Of a stretch of 64,000 nt of DNA, positions 26,547 through 35,189 are shown piece after piece; position 1 is the first letter of the stretch, and each line of letters begins with the position of its first letter. The notes beneath the pieces were generated by a model. That model was not told the DNA's origin, did not search any database, and saw nothing but the letters and a program-made list of their open reading frames with translations. This DNA comes from Desulfomonile tiedjei DSM 6799 (lineage in GTDB: Bacteria > Desulfobacterota > Desulfomonilia > Desulfomonilales > Desulfomonilaceae), in NCBI RefSeq assembly GCF_000266945.1, contig NC_018025.1, forward strand, positions 3,600,001-3,664,000. The letters are read 5' to 3'. A program made the position numbers and the translations under genes.

Positions 26547-27368
26547 CTATTCCTTCGTATGCGATTCCCACGAGATAGCAGTGCCATTCTCCTGTTGGGA
26601 ATCTTCACAGAAGACCGTCATTGCCAGAGTGGTATTATCCGGTCCACCTCTTTCGTTAACCGTGAAAATCAAGCGTTCCAAGGTTTCTGGTCCAGGTTTG
26701 TCCTTTAGGATTTCTTCGAGAATCTCTTTGTCGGTCATTACCGCGGTGACTCCGTCAGTACACAAAAGGAACATGTCTCCCGGAAAAACGGCCAATTCAT
26801 CCATATGAATGCGGATTCTCGGATCGACCCCGATGACGGAGGAGAGAATATGCCTCAATTGAGAATCCCGGGCTTCTTCCCGGCTCATGACACCTCTTTC
26901 CACCTGATCCTCGGCGAGGGTATGATCTTTTGAAATCTGCTCGATATCCCCGTTCCTGATGAGATAAATCCGCGAGTCGCCAACGTTGATTGTCGATACA
27001 GTATGATCGTGAATGGCCATACCGGTCATGGTACTTCCCATGCCGACGAATTCTTCGCTTTCCAAAGACTTTTCCAGGACCACCCTGTTTGCGACGAAGA
27101 TTGCCTGCCGCAATAAGTTCGCCTGAAAGGTGAATGAATTGTCATAATCTTCGAATATATCGAGTTTTTCGTTTTGAAATCTTGAGTACCTTTTGTAAAA
27201 GGGTGCGATTGTCTCCATTGCTAAACGTGAGGCCACTTCTCCAGCGCGGTGACCGCCCATGCCATCGAGAACGAGCACAAGCTCATGTTCCGGATCGACA
27301 TAGAAACAATCTTCATTTGTGGTGCGTTGCTTGCCCACATCGGTTTCGGCCCAACACTCAACGATCAC
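26547..27368 (-). CDS. PP2C-family serine/threonine phosphatase
   Basis: 273 aa from GTG 27368. I chose this start because GGGAGG sits four bases upstream and the protein then opens at the domain boundary (VIVECWAETDVGKQRTTNED); a TTG at 27398 is the alternative. PP2C metal-site motifs follow in order: RTTNEDC, LVLVLDGMGGHRAGE, INVGDSRIYL, LLCTDGVTAV and GGPDNTT. It is a magnesium/manganese-dependent phosphatase for phospho-Ser/Thr. It has no signal peptide. Likely partner of the downstream FHA protein. Confidence 0.92.
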   Translation of the reverse strand: MIVECWAETDVGKQRTTNEDCFYVDPEHELVLVLDGMGGHRAGEVASRLAMETIAPFYKRYSRFQNEKLDIFEDYDNSFTFQANLLRQAIFVANRVVLEKSLESEEFVGMGSTMTGMAIHDHTVSTINVGDSRIYLIRNGDIEQISKDHTLAEDQVERGVMSREEARDSQLRHILSSVIGVDPRIRIHMDELAVFPGDMFLLCTDGVTAVMTDKEILEEILKDKPGPETLERLIFTVNERGGPDNTTLAMTVFCEDSQQENGTAISWESHTKE

Positions 27369-27829
27369 TTTGCCTCCCTTATCAAAAACAAGACGCAACG
27401 GGCAAGTATCCCTGCCTGAGTATGCATAAGAGAATCGTTCAGATTCGGATCGTTTGAAATGTAATAGATTTCAGATGCCAAATCAAGATTTATCGTTGGA
27501 ATGTGCTGAAATCATTATTGCTCAAAAAATGGGGTTAAAAAGTATCCAAAACGACATTGGCCATGCAATGAATTACGGCTGATGATGAAACAACAAAGTG
27601 GACCCATTTCATTGGGCAATGGGCTATGGCGTGACCAGAACAGGTGGGATTGTCCGGACAAGACTACCTACAAACCGCTCCCTCGGAACCGACCTCGGAA
27701 GAATTTTTGCACGAGAGAATGGCAGAATGGGTACATCATTGCCGATAAGTGAAAGCCCCGAGAACCTTTCAGAGAAGATGTTCCCGGAACTTTAACACTC
27801 ATCCGAACTATCCGACACTAAGCCCCCTT
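27369..27829. other. Intergenic region, 461 bp, no gene seen
   Basis: AT-rich, with one 65-codon + strand frame (27598-27795) that has no ribosome binding site or recognisable motif. It presumably carries the promoter of the PP2C/FHA pair. Confidence 0.6.
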
Positions 27830-28327
27830 CTACTCGTTATCCGGAAGAGACACTCTTACCTTCAGCTTCTTGGGGTCGGCATCCACGATGCCCCTGACTT
27901 TAAAATCCAAAACTGACGGTTCCCCGGAAACGCACTGCCGTAATTTTTCGATATTAACTTCCGACTTTGAGCCTTCAACCAGCAGATCGACGGTTACAAT
28001 AGCCATGGACGGCTTTGCTACGGCCTTTTCTACTGGAGCTGCTTTTGCCGCTCTCGCCGCTCTTGGGGCTCTCGTTGCTTTCACGGCTGGAGCTGCCGCC
28101 GGTTTCTGAGGCACGGGCTTCGGTGAGATAGCCGCTTCCTTCTTACTCATGTAATAACCTTTTTCGGGTCGCTCTACTCGACCACCCTTATGCAATCTCC
28201 CCAGAGCTGCGGTTGTCCTCTTACTATTCGATCCGATTTCTTTGGCAATTTCAGCAACCGAAAAGCGTTTGCCTGGGTTCTCATCAAGAATTCTGATGAT
28301 CTTGTCCCGAACGTCCATCATTCTCAT
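27830..28327 (-). CDS. Winged-helix protein with alanine/proline/lysine-rich linker
   Basis: 165 aa. Residues 5-60 form a small winged helix-turn-helix (VRDKIIRILDENPGKRF, then IAKEIGSNSKRTTAALGRL and a basic wing GRVERPEKGYYM). Residues 65-105 are a low-complexity Ala/Pro/Lys/Arg stretch like a histone H1/Hc1 tail. Residues 106-165 form an alpha/beta domain (VTVDLLVEGSKSEVNIEKLRQCV). It is probably a DNA-binding protein, perhaps nucleoid-associated or a regulator; the target is unknown. AGGAG lies 8 bases before ATG 28327. Confidence 0.7.
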   Translation of the reverse strand: MRMMDVRDKIIRILDENPGKRFSVAEIAKEIGSNSKRTTAALGRLHKGGRVERPEKGYYMSKKEAAISPKPVPQKPAAAPAVKATRAPRAARAAKAAPVEKAVAKPSMAIVTVDLLVEGSKSEVNIEKLRQCVSGEPSVLDFKVRGIVDADPKKLKVRVSLPDNE

Positions 28328-28917
28328 GATTGTTCTCCTTATCCTTTTGTGCCGATTTCATCCTCTGTTGGACTGACAAACAGAATCACATTTCACATCA
28401 CAAAACAGTTATTCCCTATCCAGCAAATCGTTTGGCTCAAGTAGTTACAAACTATCCGCCCTCTTTGGAACCTGCCACCGACGTCAATCAATTCAGTAAG
28501 TATACCAAAGTAGCGATGATTACGCTAGGTTATTTTCGTGCTCATATTGAAATTTAGGCGTTTTCAAGTCGCCTTTGCATGAATATGTCTCTTCATTGCG
28601 CCTGAGTCAAGAAAGGCACAAGGAAAAGTAACGACAAATGCGCGCCAGTTACTATCGTTTATCGATGACAGTTCCTCATGTATCTCTCAATTCTTGCGAC
28701 ATGCAATTCTGGGGTTGTGATCCCTACACACCTGTGATAATCGTTTCCCATTCGATGCGATTTCTTCAGTGTGTCGGTCGTCTTACCTCAGCTTTCGTGG
28801 AGAAGAGAAACTTTCTTGGAAGGAAGTGTCCGAGCCATTTTGTTGGCGCAGAATTAAGAGGGAAGGTTCCATGCACCAATACAGTGTGAACCTGAACACA
28901 TGGAAAAAGGAATTGAA
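28328..28917. other. Intergenic region, 590 bp, no gene seen
   Basis: Divergent upstream space for the winged-helix protein and the coiled-coil lipoprotein. An 83-codon frame (28638-28889, +) has no start signal and no domain-like composition. I see no hairpin terminator. Confidence 0.6.
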
Positions 28918-29763
28918 ATGAGCACAAAGTATGAATCATCTACTCCGATCGAACATCACCTGAGGGCAGTTCTGCCAAGAAACATCTCTCTCCGCCCGGA
29001 TCGATGGAGAAGGGGGTGGCTGAAATCGCCTGTTAGTATGTTGTTTGTGCTTCTCGCAGGGTTGCTGGTGTCAGGTTGCGGGATGCAGCAGGAACTAGAA
29101 ACAGCGAAACAGAATGTGGAGAGGCTGACTGCCGAAAACAAGAAGTTTTCCGAGATAATCGCCGATCTGACGCAAAGCAAGAACAAGCTCACTGAAGAGA
29201 TAGCTGCTTTGGAAACTAAGAATCGTAGCCTCACGGACGAAGTCGCTCGCACACAAAAGGCGGAACAGGCCGTCTTAAAAGAGAATAGTGAATTAAAAAG
29301 AAAGCAGAACGAGTGCCGCAACGAGTTGGCGAATCTCGAAAAAGACAAAGCCAGCCTGAACGATCAACTCGATCAGTTAAAGAAACAGATTGAAACCACT
29401 GACCGAACTTCAATCGGCGACTCGGCAGGTCAACAACCGCCTGAGGTAGGTCGACAGTCTCCAAAGCCGCGGGAAGCACTGAGTCCCTGTGACGCCGTAC
29501 TGGAATTCATGCGAAAGACCGAAGAGATCGTGAGACGCGTCAAGGGGGGAGAGAGAGCAAAGCAACTCAAAGACCTGAAGCAGGAGTACGCTGCACGATT
29601 GAATGCTGCTCCGGAGAAAGCCAGAAAAGCATCGCTTCAATGGGTTGCCGAACTGGAAAGATCCTGGGATAAGCCTGATGACAACACAGTGTTCAATCTG
29701 CTTTCCAGGAGAAATGCCGTACTGGAAGCATGCGAGAAGGATCCTTCATCTCTGGGGTTTTAG
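28918..29763 (+). CDS. Coiled-coil lipoprotein
   Basis: 281 aa from ATG 28918, which has AGGA 7 bases upstream. An unusually long basic N-terminus (about 35 residues) precedes a hydrophobic segment and the lipobox LLVSGC, giving mature Cys-Gly-Met. Residues 60-165 are a heptad-rich coiled coil (LTAENKKFSEIIADL and so on). A Pro-rich hinge then leads to a helical C-terminal domain of about 90 residues. It is probably a periplasmic outer-membrane-anchored structural protein. No family is recognised. Confidence 0.72.
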   Translation: MSTKYESSTPIEHHLRAVLPRNISLRPDRWRRGWLKSPVSMLFVLLAGLLVSGCGMQQELETAKQNVERLTAENKKFSEIIADLTQSKNKLTEEIAALETKNRSLTDEVARTQKAEQAVLKENSELKRKQNECRNELANLEKDKASLNDQLDQLKKQIETTDRTSIGDSAGQQPPEVGRQSPKPREALSPCDAVLEFMRKTEEIVRRVKGGERAKQLKDLKQEYAARLNAAPEKARKASLQWVAELERSWDKPDDNTVFNLLSRRNAVLEACEKDPSSLGF

Positions 29764-29771
29764 ACTGATTG

Positions 29772-29907
29772 TCAAAAGTTCTGACGTTTATGTCACGCTC
29801 CAATTCAAGGTATCAGTGGGGACCGGCGTCCTTGCCGGTCCATTCTATCAATATCATTGATCATATTGAAGATGTGCCGGCACGGAGGCCGGCACCCACC
29901 AATACTC
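29772..29907 (-). repeat. Dispersed repeat A, copy 2 (reverse orientation)
   Basis: Read on the minus strand it matches 5051-5186 and 47038-47172: it opens TATTGGTGGGTGCCGGC, has CTCCGTGCCGGCACATCT, then GACCGGCaaggaCGCCGGTCC, and ends at ACGTCAGAACTTTTGAC. Immediately follows the lipoprotein stop. Confidence 0.85.
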
Positions 29908-29950
29908 CTATCATTAGGTATCGGACATTAATTTTGGCAATTGCTAATAA

Positions 29951-30092
29951 TGCCGATTCGCTTTTCTTTTCGTAATCTGGGAGGCTGGAGGTATCCTTCG
30001 CTCCGGACGACGCAAAGCCGTCTAATCACTCCCTCAGGACACACTCCAGCCTTTGCTGTCTTATGAGCATGACTGGGAAACAGTATAATGCA
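29951..30092 (+). repeat. Dispersed repeat B, copy 1
   Basis: About 140 bp shared with 33250-33392 and 46443-46580. Core AGGTATCCTTCGCTCCGGAC is identical in all three. Outer arms GGCTGGAG and CTCCAGCC pair; an inner GACGacgcaaagcCGTC hairpin is embedded. Ends in ACAGTATAATGCATTAT here. Confidence 0.85.
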
Positions 30093-30124
30093 TTATCGGT
30101 CTGGGAATTAGTCTTGATTCGGGA

Positions 30125-30176
30125 AAGAAACAGGGAAGATCGCTTACAAAAGACAGTCTTCCCTGTTCTCTTTTTT
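30125..30176 (-). terminator. Factor-independent terminator-like hairpin
   Basis: Arms AACAGGGAAGA (30129-30139) and TCTTCCCTGTT (30157-30167) make an 11-bp stem. The T run CTCTTTTTT follows on the + side; the minus side has a weaker TTTCTTT tail. It lies directly after the stop of the aromatic-rich/propeller protein and could serve both directions. Confidence 0.6.
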
Positions 30177-31923
30177 ACAGGCTCACTGCGGGATCATAGT
30201 ACCACAATTCTTGTCCATGGGTTTTATCACTGGCAGTAAAGAATACTCGATTATTGAAGATGAACAAATCATCGATCCAGGATGAGTCAATTCCCGAGTT
30301 GATTTCGCTCAGTCTTTGCACGTCATGAGTGTTCGGGTTATAACTCCACAATTCCCATCCGTGAGTAGCATCCCAGCCAGGCATGTACATCATGTCATTT
30401 AACACGACCAAAGATTCCGTGAGGAAATTCGTGTAGTTCGTCGGCGGAGTGCTCATATCGAGGTACAGATTTCCGTCCACAGGATCGAATCGCCAGATAT
30501 CGAATCCAGGAGTGCCAAAATACAACTGATCGTTATAAAGCACCGGATTGCTGCCCAGGTGCGATGCTCCGGCTGGATGGGACGGCGATTCAATATCGTC
30601 ATTATACGACATCATCGTAGGAACTTCTGTGATTGTGTCTGTATATGCATCATATGTGACAAGCTGTATCACTCGATATGGGTGTTCGGGGTCTTTTGAC
30701 ACAAGGAACGCAAGCTCATCAACATCTGATGTTTGAAGATGATATAATTGAAAAATGGGCGTTTCCGACAGCCCGGACACGATATCAACCGACATCGTTT
30801 CCAAATCTATGCTCTCAACCCACCATACGATTGGATTCGCTTTCTCGGCATATACCACGTAGTAAAGGTCTCCGTTGTAGAGAGTTAACCAATCGAGTTC
30901 CGTATCACACGACCCGGAAGATGGTAATATTGATACCCAATTAGTAAGCTCATTGTATTTCCAAATTTGATTTCCGCTGCACCCATGGGTGGCTGAAAAG
31001 TAAAGCTCCTCAGTGACTCCATTGTCCACCGCCAGAAGCCATTTTGGTGCGCTGCCGTCGGAATCTCCCAAATCCATGACATATGAGATTTTATTGGTCG
31101 CAGGATCGTACCGCATTATTTCCTCTCCATACAGAGTACTCGTTGCGGCAAAATAGATCTTGTCATTGCATTCACAGAGCCAATGGGCGTTTTGATACAT
31201 GTTCGCTTTTACTGCTGAGAGATCTGCAACCTTGATGATATTGGTCTCAGGATCGTACTGGTGCAGGATTCCCTTGGAGATGAAATACAGATCTTCGTTG
31301 AATTCGATGAAATACTCGTCCGGATCGAACCCCACAGGCGCCCACGCTTCGAAACTCCCCCCACTTCCAGACGTGAGGTCCTTGACCATAACCAAGGGGT
31401 CATATGTACCCCAGGTGGCCGATATTGGGTCCCATTTCCACCAGTCGCCCGTCATGTGGTCGTGGTAAAAGTAGCTGTCGTCACTGGAATAGTAAGAGCT
31501 CCCGAACGTATCGTTTGCCACCCAATTCTGGGAGTCGGTCGCATAATACCAGGTGTAAGCGGGTTCCCACGTGTTATCGATCAGAGTGTCGTACCAGAAC
31601 CAGAGTGAAGTTGACAGTTCAAATGCAAAGTAGCGGTTCGCATCATAATAGTAATAATCAAAACCATCCCAGCGTTTGAACCACCAGCCATTCTCCATTT
31701 GATGCCAGTCGCCATCAAACCAGTCTACCAGTACCGGGGCAACCGTGTCTCCACTGTCTGCTGCAGCAGCCCCTTCTTCAACTACAGTATCTGTGTGTGT
31801 GTCTTGATACTCGCCGACGTTCCCGTCGAGCACGATACGTCTTTCGAGTTCTTCGAGAACCAGTGAACGTGCGAAAGGATGCGCTTCGATGAGCGTATCT
31901 TGCATCGCATCTAGATAAGACAT
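30175..31923 (-). CDS. Large Trp/Tyr-rich repeat protein with LEPR-like N-terminal motif and propeller-like C-terminus
   Basis: 582 aa from ATG 31923, which has AAGGGGG upstream; an in-frame start 60 bases earlier lacks this. No classical signal peptide. Residues about 20-35 carry LVLEELERRIVLDGNVG, resembling the LEPR-XLL motif found at the N-terminus of large secreted bacterial proteins. After an acidic linker come VDWFDGDWHQMENGWWFK and two ~53-residue aromatic modules (one contains LWFWYDTLIDNTWEPAYTW). From about residue 170 the protein switches to repeats of the type YFSAT..G.QIWKYNE and FFTAS..THGQELWYYDP, likely a beta-propeller of ELW-type blades. Function unknown. A paralogue is encoded 146 bases upstream. 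Confidence 0.75.
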   Translation of the reverse strand: MSYLDAMQDTLIEAHPFARSLVLEELERRIVLDGNVGEYQDTHTDTVVEEGAAAADSGDTVAPVLVDWFDGDWHQMENGWWFKRWDGFDYYYYDANRYFAFELSTSLWFWYDTLIDNTWEPAYTWYYATDSQNWVANDTFGSSYYSSDDSYFYHDHMTGDWWKWDPISATWGTYDPLVMVKDLTSGSGGSFEAWAPVGFDPDEYFIEFNEDLYFISKGILHQYDPETNIIKVADLSAVKANMYQNAHWLCECNDKIYFAATSTLYGEEIMRYDPATNKISYVMDLGDSDGSAPKWLLAVDNGVTEELYFSATHGCSGNQIWKYNELTNWVSILPSSGSCDTELDWLTLYNGDLYYVVYAEKANPIVWWVESIDLETMSVDIVSGLSETPIFQLYHLQTSDVDELAFLVSKDPEHPYRVIQLVTYDAYTDTITEVPTMMSYNDDIESPSHPAGASHLGSNPVLYNDQLYFGTPGFDIWRFDPVDGNLYLDMSTPPTNYTNFLTESLVVLNDMMYMPGWDATHGWELWSYNPNTHDVQRLSEINSGIDSSWIDDLFIFNNRVFFTASDKTHGQELWYYDPAVSL

Positions 31924-32069
31924 TTTCCCTACCCCCTTAAAATGTTCACAATCATCTCTCCGGAGACAGAGATGATTTACCATTTCTCACAATAATGAAG
32001 GAATACAGAGCCTGCACAAATCCGTCATTATTCGATGGAAGCGTGCAGGCCCGCCAGATCAAACCGAGG

Positions 32070-32987
32070 TTACTGTAAAGGATATGGTGCGGTCTCGGAT
32101 TCCCAAGCTTCACCCTTCCACAGCCACCAATTGTAGGCTATTCGATGATCTTGATAGATCAAGTGGTTCATGGGGATTACGTCCGGATTAGATACACCAG
32201 GGATGATTGCATCGTCTATTTGGATCATTACGGAATACTGCGAGCCGTGCCAGTCGTTATAGCAGTATGCGCCGTATCTCGTTCCTGCATTATCCACGAC
32301 TTTGATGGTTGGATCCCAGAACCAGTAGAATGCGTCTTCCCAGGTTTGGCTATCAAGCGTATCGAACCATTCCCAGGCCAGCGACTCGTGGAAACGCTGG
32401 AATTGCCTGTACTCGGCCCAATAGTAGTTGGTTACATCCTTCTGGTTGTATTCATATGCATTTGTGTAAGAGCTGTAAAACCATTCAAACGCAGGCTCCC
32501 ATTTCTTGCTGTCGATGGAATCATAATAGTACCATTTTCCGGTCGTGAAATCTTCATACATATACTGGGTTTCACTCCAGTAGTAGGACTTAAATGTCAC
32601 TCCCGAATAAATCCACACCTGACCGACACTGTCGTAATACCAGCCGTTCACGTAATCCCAGGTGCTAGTATTCCAATTGTAGTAATACCAGGTACCGTCA
32701 GTAGCATTCTGAACGTAGTACGTGTCGCTGTTATCGTAAAACCACCAGTACCAACCATTTTCGTACTTGAACCACGTGTCGCTTCCGTACCAATGCCACT
32801 GCCCGTCAAACCAATCATCCAGAGTGGGAGCCACATCGGCTGTGGCAACCATCGAATGATCGATTGCATCAGTGTGGCCTTCTTCGACCCCTTGGTCCAC
32901 TGCGCCATCGAGCACCAGGCGATCTTCGAGCCTCTCGAGACAAATGTCCCTCCCTGAAACCACATTCTCCAAAAGGTAGTCTCTCAT
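32070..32987 (-). CDS. Trp/Tyr-rich tandem-repeat protein with LEPR-like N-terminal motif
   Basis: 305 aa with GGGAGG before ATG 32987. N-terminal ICLERLEDRLVLDGAVDQ at 15-32 matches the motif in the neighbour at 30175-31923. Residues 57-84 (LDDWFDGQWHWYGSDTWFKY, then YENGWYWWFYDN) also align with it. Then three modules of about 52 residues begin near 88, 140 and 193, each with an acidic-aromatic core: GTWYYYNWNTSTWDY, GKWYYYDSIDSKKWEPAFEW and AWEWFDTLDSQTWEDAFYW. The C-terminal 75 residues look like a separate small domain. Over a quarter of residues 57-227 are aromatic. No family recognised; a binding or surface role is likely. Confidence 0.75.
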   Translation of the reverse strand: MRDYLLENVVSGRDICLERLEDRLVLDGAVDQGVEEGHTDAIDHSMVATADVAPTLDDWFDGQWHWYGSDTWFKYENGWYWWFYDNSDTYYVQNATDGTWYYYNWNTSTWDYVNGWYYDSVGQVWIYSGVTFKSYYWSETQYMYEDFTTGKWYYYDSIDSKKWEPAFEWFYSSYTNAYEYNQKDVTNYYWAEYRQFQRFHESLAWEWFDTLDSQTWEDAFYWFWDPTIKVVDNAGTRYGAYCYNDWHGSQYSVMIQIDDAIIPGVSNPDVIPMNHLIYQDHRIAYNWWLWKGEAWESETAPYPLQ

Positions 32988-33249
32988 TACCTTTGCCTCC
33001 CGAATAGATGATACGCCAGTTTTGCAGGCTCATATTGAAGCCGATCTCCTGGACATATACTGAGTTGAGTGAAACAGTAGATTTACGAAAAGAGTGTATC
33101 ATAACCATATAACAGTTAAACCTCACAGGTTACCCATATCACACTCTATATCGAAGAGCAATGTTTTTATTGGCAAATTTCGTAAAGATTCAATTAGGGG
33201 CTTTTAATGTGGCATTGTCACAAACGCTATCCAGCATAACACCTCTGAT

Positions 33250-33392
33250 ACCGATTCACTTTTCTTCTCATATAATCCGGGAGGCTGGAGGTATCCTTCG
33301 CTCCGGACGACGCAAAGCCGTCTTATCACTCCGCTCAGAACACCCCCAGCCTTCGCTATCTCATACGAATTCGCTTTCCAATATATAATACG
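33250..33392 (+). repeat. Dispersed repeat B, copy 2
   Basis: Shares the GGAGGCTGGAGGTATCCTTC...CGCAAAGCCGTC core with 29951-30092 and 46443-46580. The right arm is CCCCAGCC here. The 3' end diverges into ATATATAATACGG. Confidence 0.85.
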
Positions 33393-33410
33393 GTTTGAAA
33401 TTTCCTTTTC

Positions 33411-33502
33411 GCACTGACCTGATCCCCAGGTCAGTGGCACCCGTTTGATTTCAGCGTTTCCGTGTCCTGGGTGCCACTGACCTGCGAAACGCAGGTCAGT
33501 GC
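33411..33502. repeat. Palindromic element F
   Basis: Two nested hairpins, one at each end. CACTGACCTG pairs with CAGGTCAGTG at 33412-33435 and again at 33474-33501, and GGCACCC pairs with GGGTGCC across the middle. One copy only in the window. Confidence 0.75.
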
Positions 33503-33626
33503 TTTTTCATTTTCAATGTTACACGCCTGAAAGCGAAACAGTATCATATGCATGACTGCGAAAACTACCTGTTCACATTAGTCTCTTCGCTCACAATTAA
33601 AGCTACTATTATTTGTGAGGTCAGTA

Positions 33627-35135
33627 TTAACGGCTGAATCCATCAGGAGTCTTCATGTACAAAATTCCATATTTATTCTGAATCTCCCGGTCAAGAGTTT
33701 CTGCATTGTCCAAATCGAGAGGGATCTGCAGATTTCGATCTATCTGGATCAATGCTTTCTTTTTTCCACTCTTTTTTGCCGATTGTAGGTAATTATAGAG
33801 ATCTTCCACATTCAATACTTCCTTACCATCTACTTTTTCCACCCTCTTCAGGTATTCTGAACTGTCAGTCAGGCCATATTCGGGAAATATCTCCGAGATA
33901 ATTACAACTTTTTGGTAAGGATGCTCCGGGTATTCATCCAGGTATTTTGCCCTGAATGTGTCACCCGATTTGCCGAGGTTCTCGATACAGTTCAAGGTGA
34001 GGTCGACAAATCCCACTCCACCGAAGATGAAATAATTCGCTCCGGTAAAGAGTTTCGGGACAAGTCTCGGCAAGCCTCTCGTCAACACTCCTTTTATTAT
34101 GAGGGTCTTCCCGTCACGGATCACTTTGACTACAAGGGGGTCGCCAACTCTCTTGCGATTCAAGACCTCGATAAACAAGACTCTCTGCTCCAGGTCCGGG
34201 CAATATACTTCGCCGAAATTGTCGATCTCGTTATCGTCAATATGCGTCAGTATGTCATTCTCTCTGAGACCGAATTCAAACGGCCCCCCTCCGGGAATTA
34301 TGTGTGCAACGAGAACACCGCCCTGATCATGATCGAGGTGGTAGTACTCCTTGAGACGAGGAAACATGTGCTGTACGGACAACTGCCAGGTGCATATGAG
34401 ACCGGGATTCTGCAGGCTTGGAAAGAGATGCTTAACAAGATTGATCGGAATGAAGAAATTAATGCGATCGCTGTCACGCATCCCCTGAAAAGACACTCCG
34501 ATCACTTTGTCTTCTTTGAGGACCGGTCCACCGGAGTTCCCGCGATTCTGTTGGAGAGAAGCCTGCACCATGAGCCACATATCCCGGGAATGCGCATAGG
34601 CTTTTACTTCTATACGGCTTATTTCCCCCTGATCCGACTTGCTGATGCCTTCTCCTCCCAGGGGATAACCCCATCCCAGCACCTTGTCGCCTACTCTCAA
34701 TTTATCGCTGTCACCAAGCTCGAGGGGTTCAACCTTACCGTTTATTCTTTCGTATATCTCCAGTTCTGCGGGTTCCATCTGGAGCACTGCAAAATCCGCA
34801 GTATCGCACACCCCGAGAATTCGTACATTGTATCGTCGTTTTTCACGGCCGTTTGACACTCTTATGCTTTGAGCCATAGACACGGCATGGGCATTGGTCA
34901 GAATCAGCCCTTTCTGGTGGGGAAAACTGCGATCGTCCTTAAAGAAGAACCCACTACTCCGTAGTTCGTTGAAATCGGGACTCTTCCAGGGTTTGTGATA
35001 GTATGAAGCCTTTTTTGCGGTGAACACCCGCAATACTTTGGTTTCTATTGCATTGTTCCGGTCGCCGAAGCAGGGACCTGCCGCAACCAGAATCCCCATC
35101 GCGACGACCAGGAAGAAGCGAATTGTCATAACCAT
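33627..35135 (-). CDS. Exported trypsin-like (S1C/DegP-type) serine protease with PDZ domains
   Basis: 502 aa. Signal peptide 1-24 (VVAMGILVAAGPCFGD). Trypsin-fold catalytic triad His83 (LTNAHAV), Asp114 (TADFAVLQ) and Ser201 (NRGNSGGPV). A PDZ-like domain follows near 270-355 (GGVLVAHIIPGGGPFEFGLRENDIL) and a second near 375-470 (VVIISEIFPEYGLTDSSEYLKRVEKVDG). This layout resembles plant-type Deg proteases with an extra modified PDZ. It should act on periplasmic or surface proteins. It lies next to the aromatic-rich pair, which could be substrates, though that is a guess. Confidence 0.85.
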   Translation of the reverse strand: MVMTIRFFLVVAMGILVAAGPCFGDRNNAIETKVLRVFTAKKASYYHKPWKSPDFNELRSSGFFFKDDRSFPHQKGLILTNAHAVSMAQSIRVSNGREKRRYNVRILGVCDTADFAVLQMEPAELEIYERINGKVEPLELGDSDKLRVGDKVLGWGYPLGGEGISKSDQGEISRIEVKAYAHSRDMWLMVQASLQQNRGNSGGPVLKEDKVIGVSFQGMRDSDRINFFIPINLVKHLFPSLQNPGLICTWQLSVQHMFPRLKEYYHLDHDQGGVLVAHIIPGGGPFEFGLRENDILTHIDDNEIDNFGEVYCPDLEQRVLFIEVLNRKRVGDPLVVKVIRDGKTLIIKGVLTRGLPRLVPKLFTGANYFIFGGVGFVDLTLNCIENLGKSGDTFRAKYLDEYPEHPYQKVVIISEIFPEYGLTDSSEYLKRVEKVDGKEVLNVEDLYNYLQSAKKSGKKKALIQIDRNLQIPLDLDNAETLDREIQNKYGILYMKTPDGFSR

Positions 35136-35189
35136 GGAATCCTGTGATGTACTGGGAGTATTCTTGCAGAGTATAGAAAATTACCGTTC

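Larger units (their letters stand above)
32988..33626. other. Intergenic region, 639 bp, with repeats B and F
   Basis: Between the start of the aromatic-rich gene and the stop of the protease gene. It holds repeat B copy 2 (33250-33392) and palindrome F (33411-33502). A 78-codon minus frame here only reads through repeat B. The rest shows nothing recognisable. Confidence 0.7.

Noticed and set aside
27598-27795. 65-codon + strand frame between PP2C and the winged-helix protein
   Set aside because: No ribosome binding site, no domain, atypical composition.
33204-33440. 78-codon minus-strand frame ending EIAKAGGVLSGVIRRLCVV...
   Set aside because: Reads through repeat B; the same peptide recurs at the other B copies because the DNA is repeated, with no start signals.
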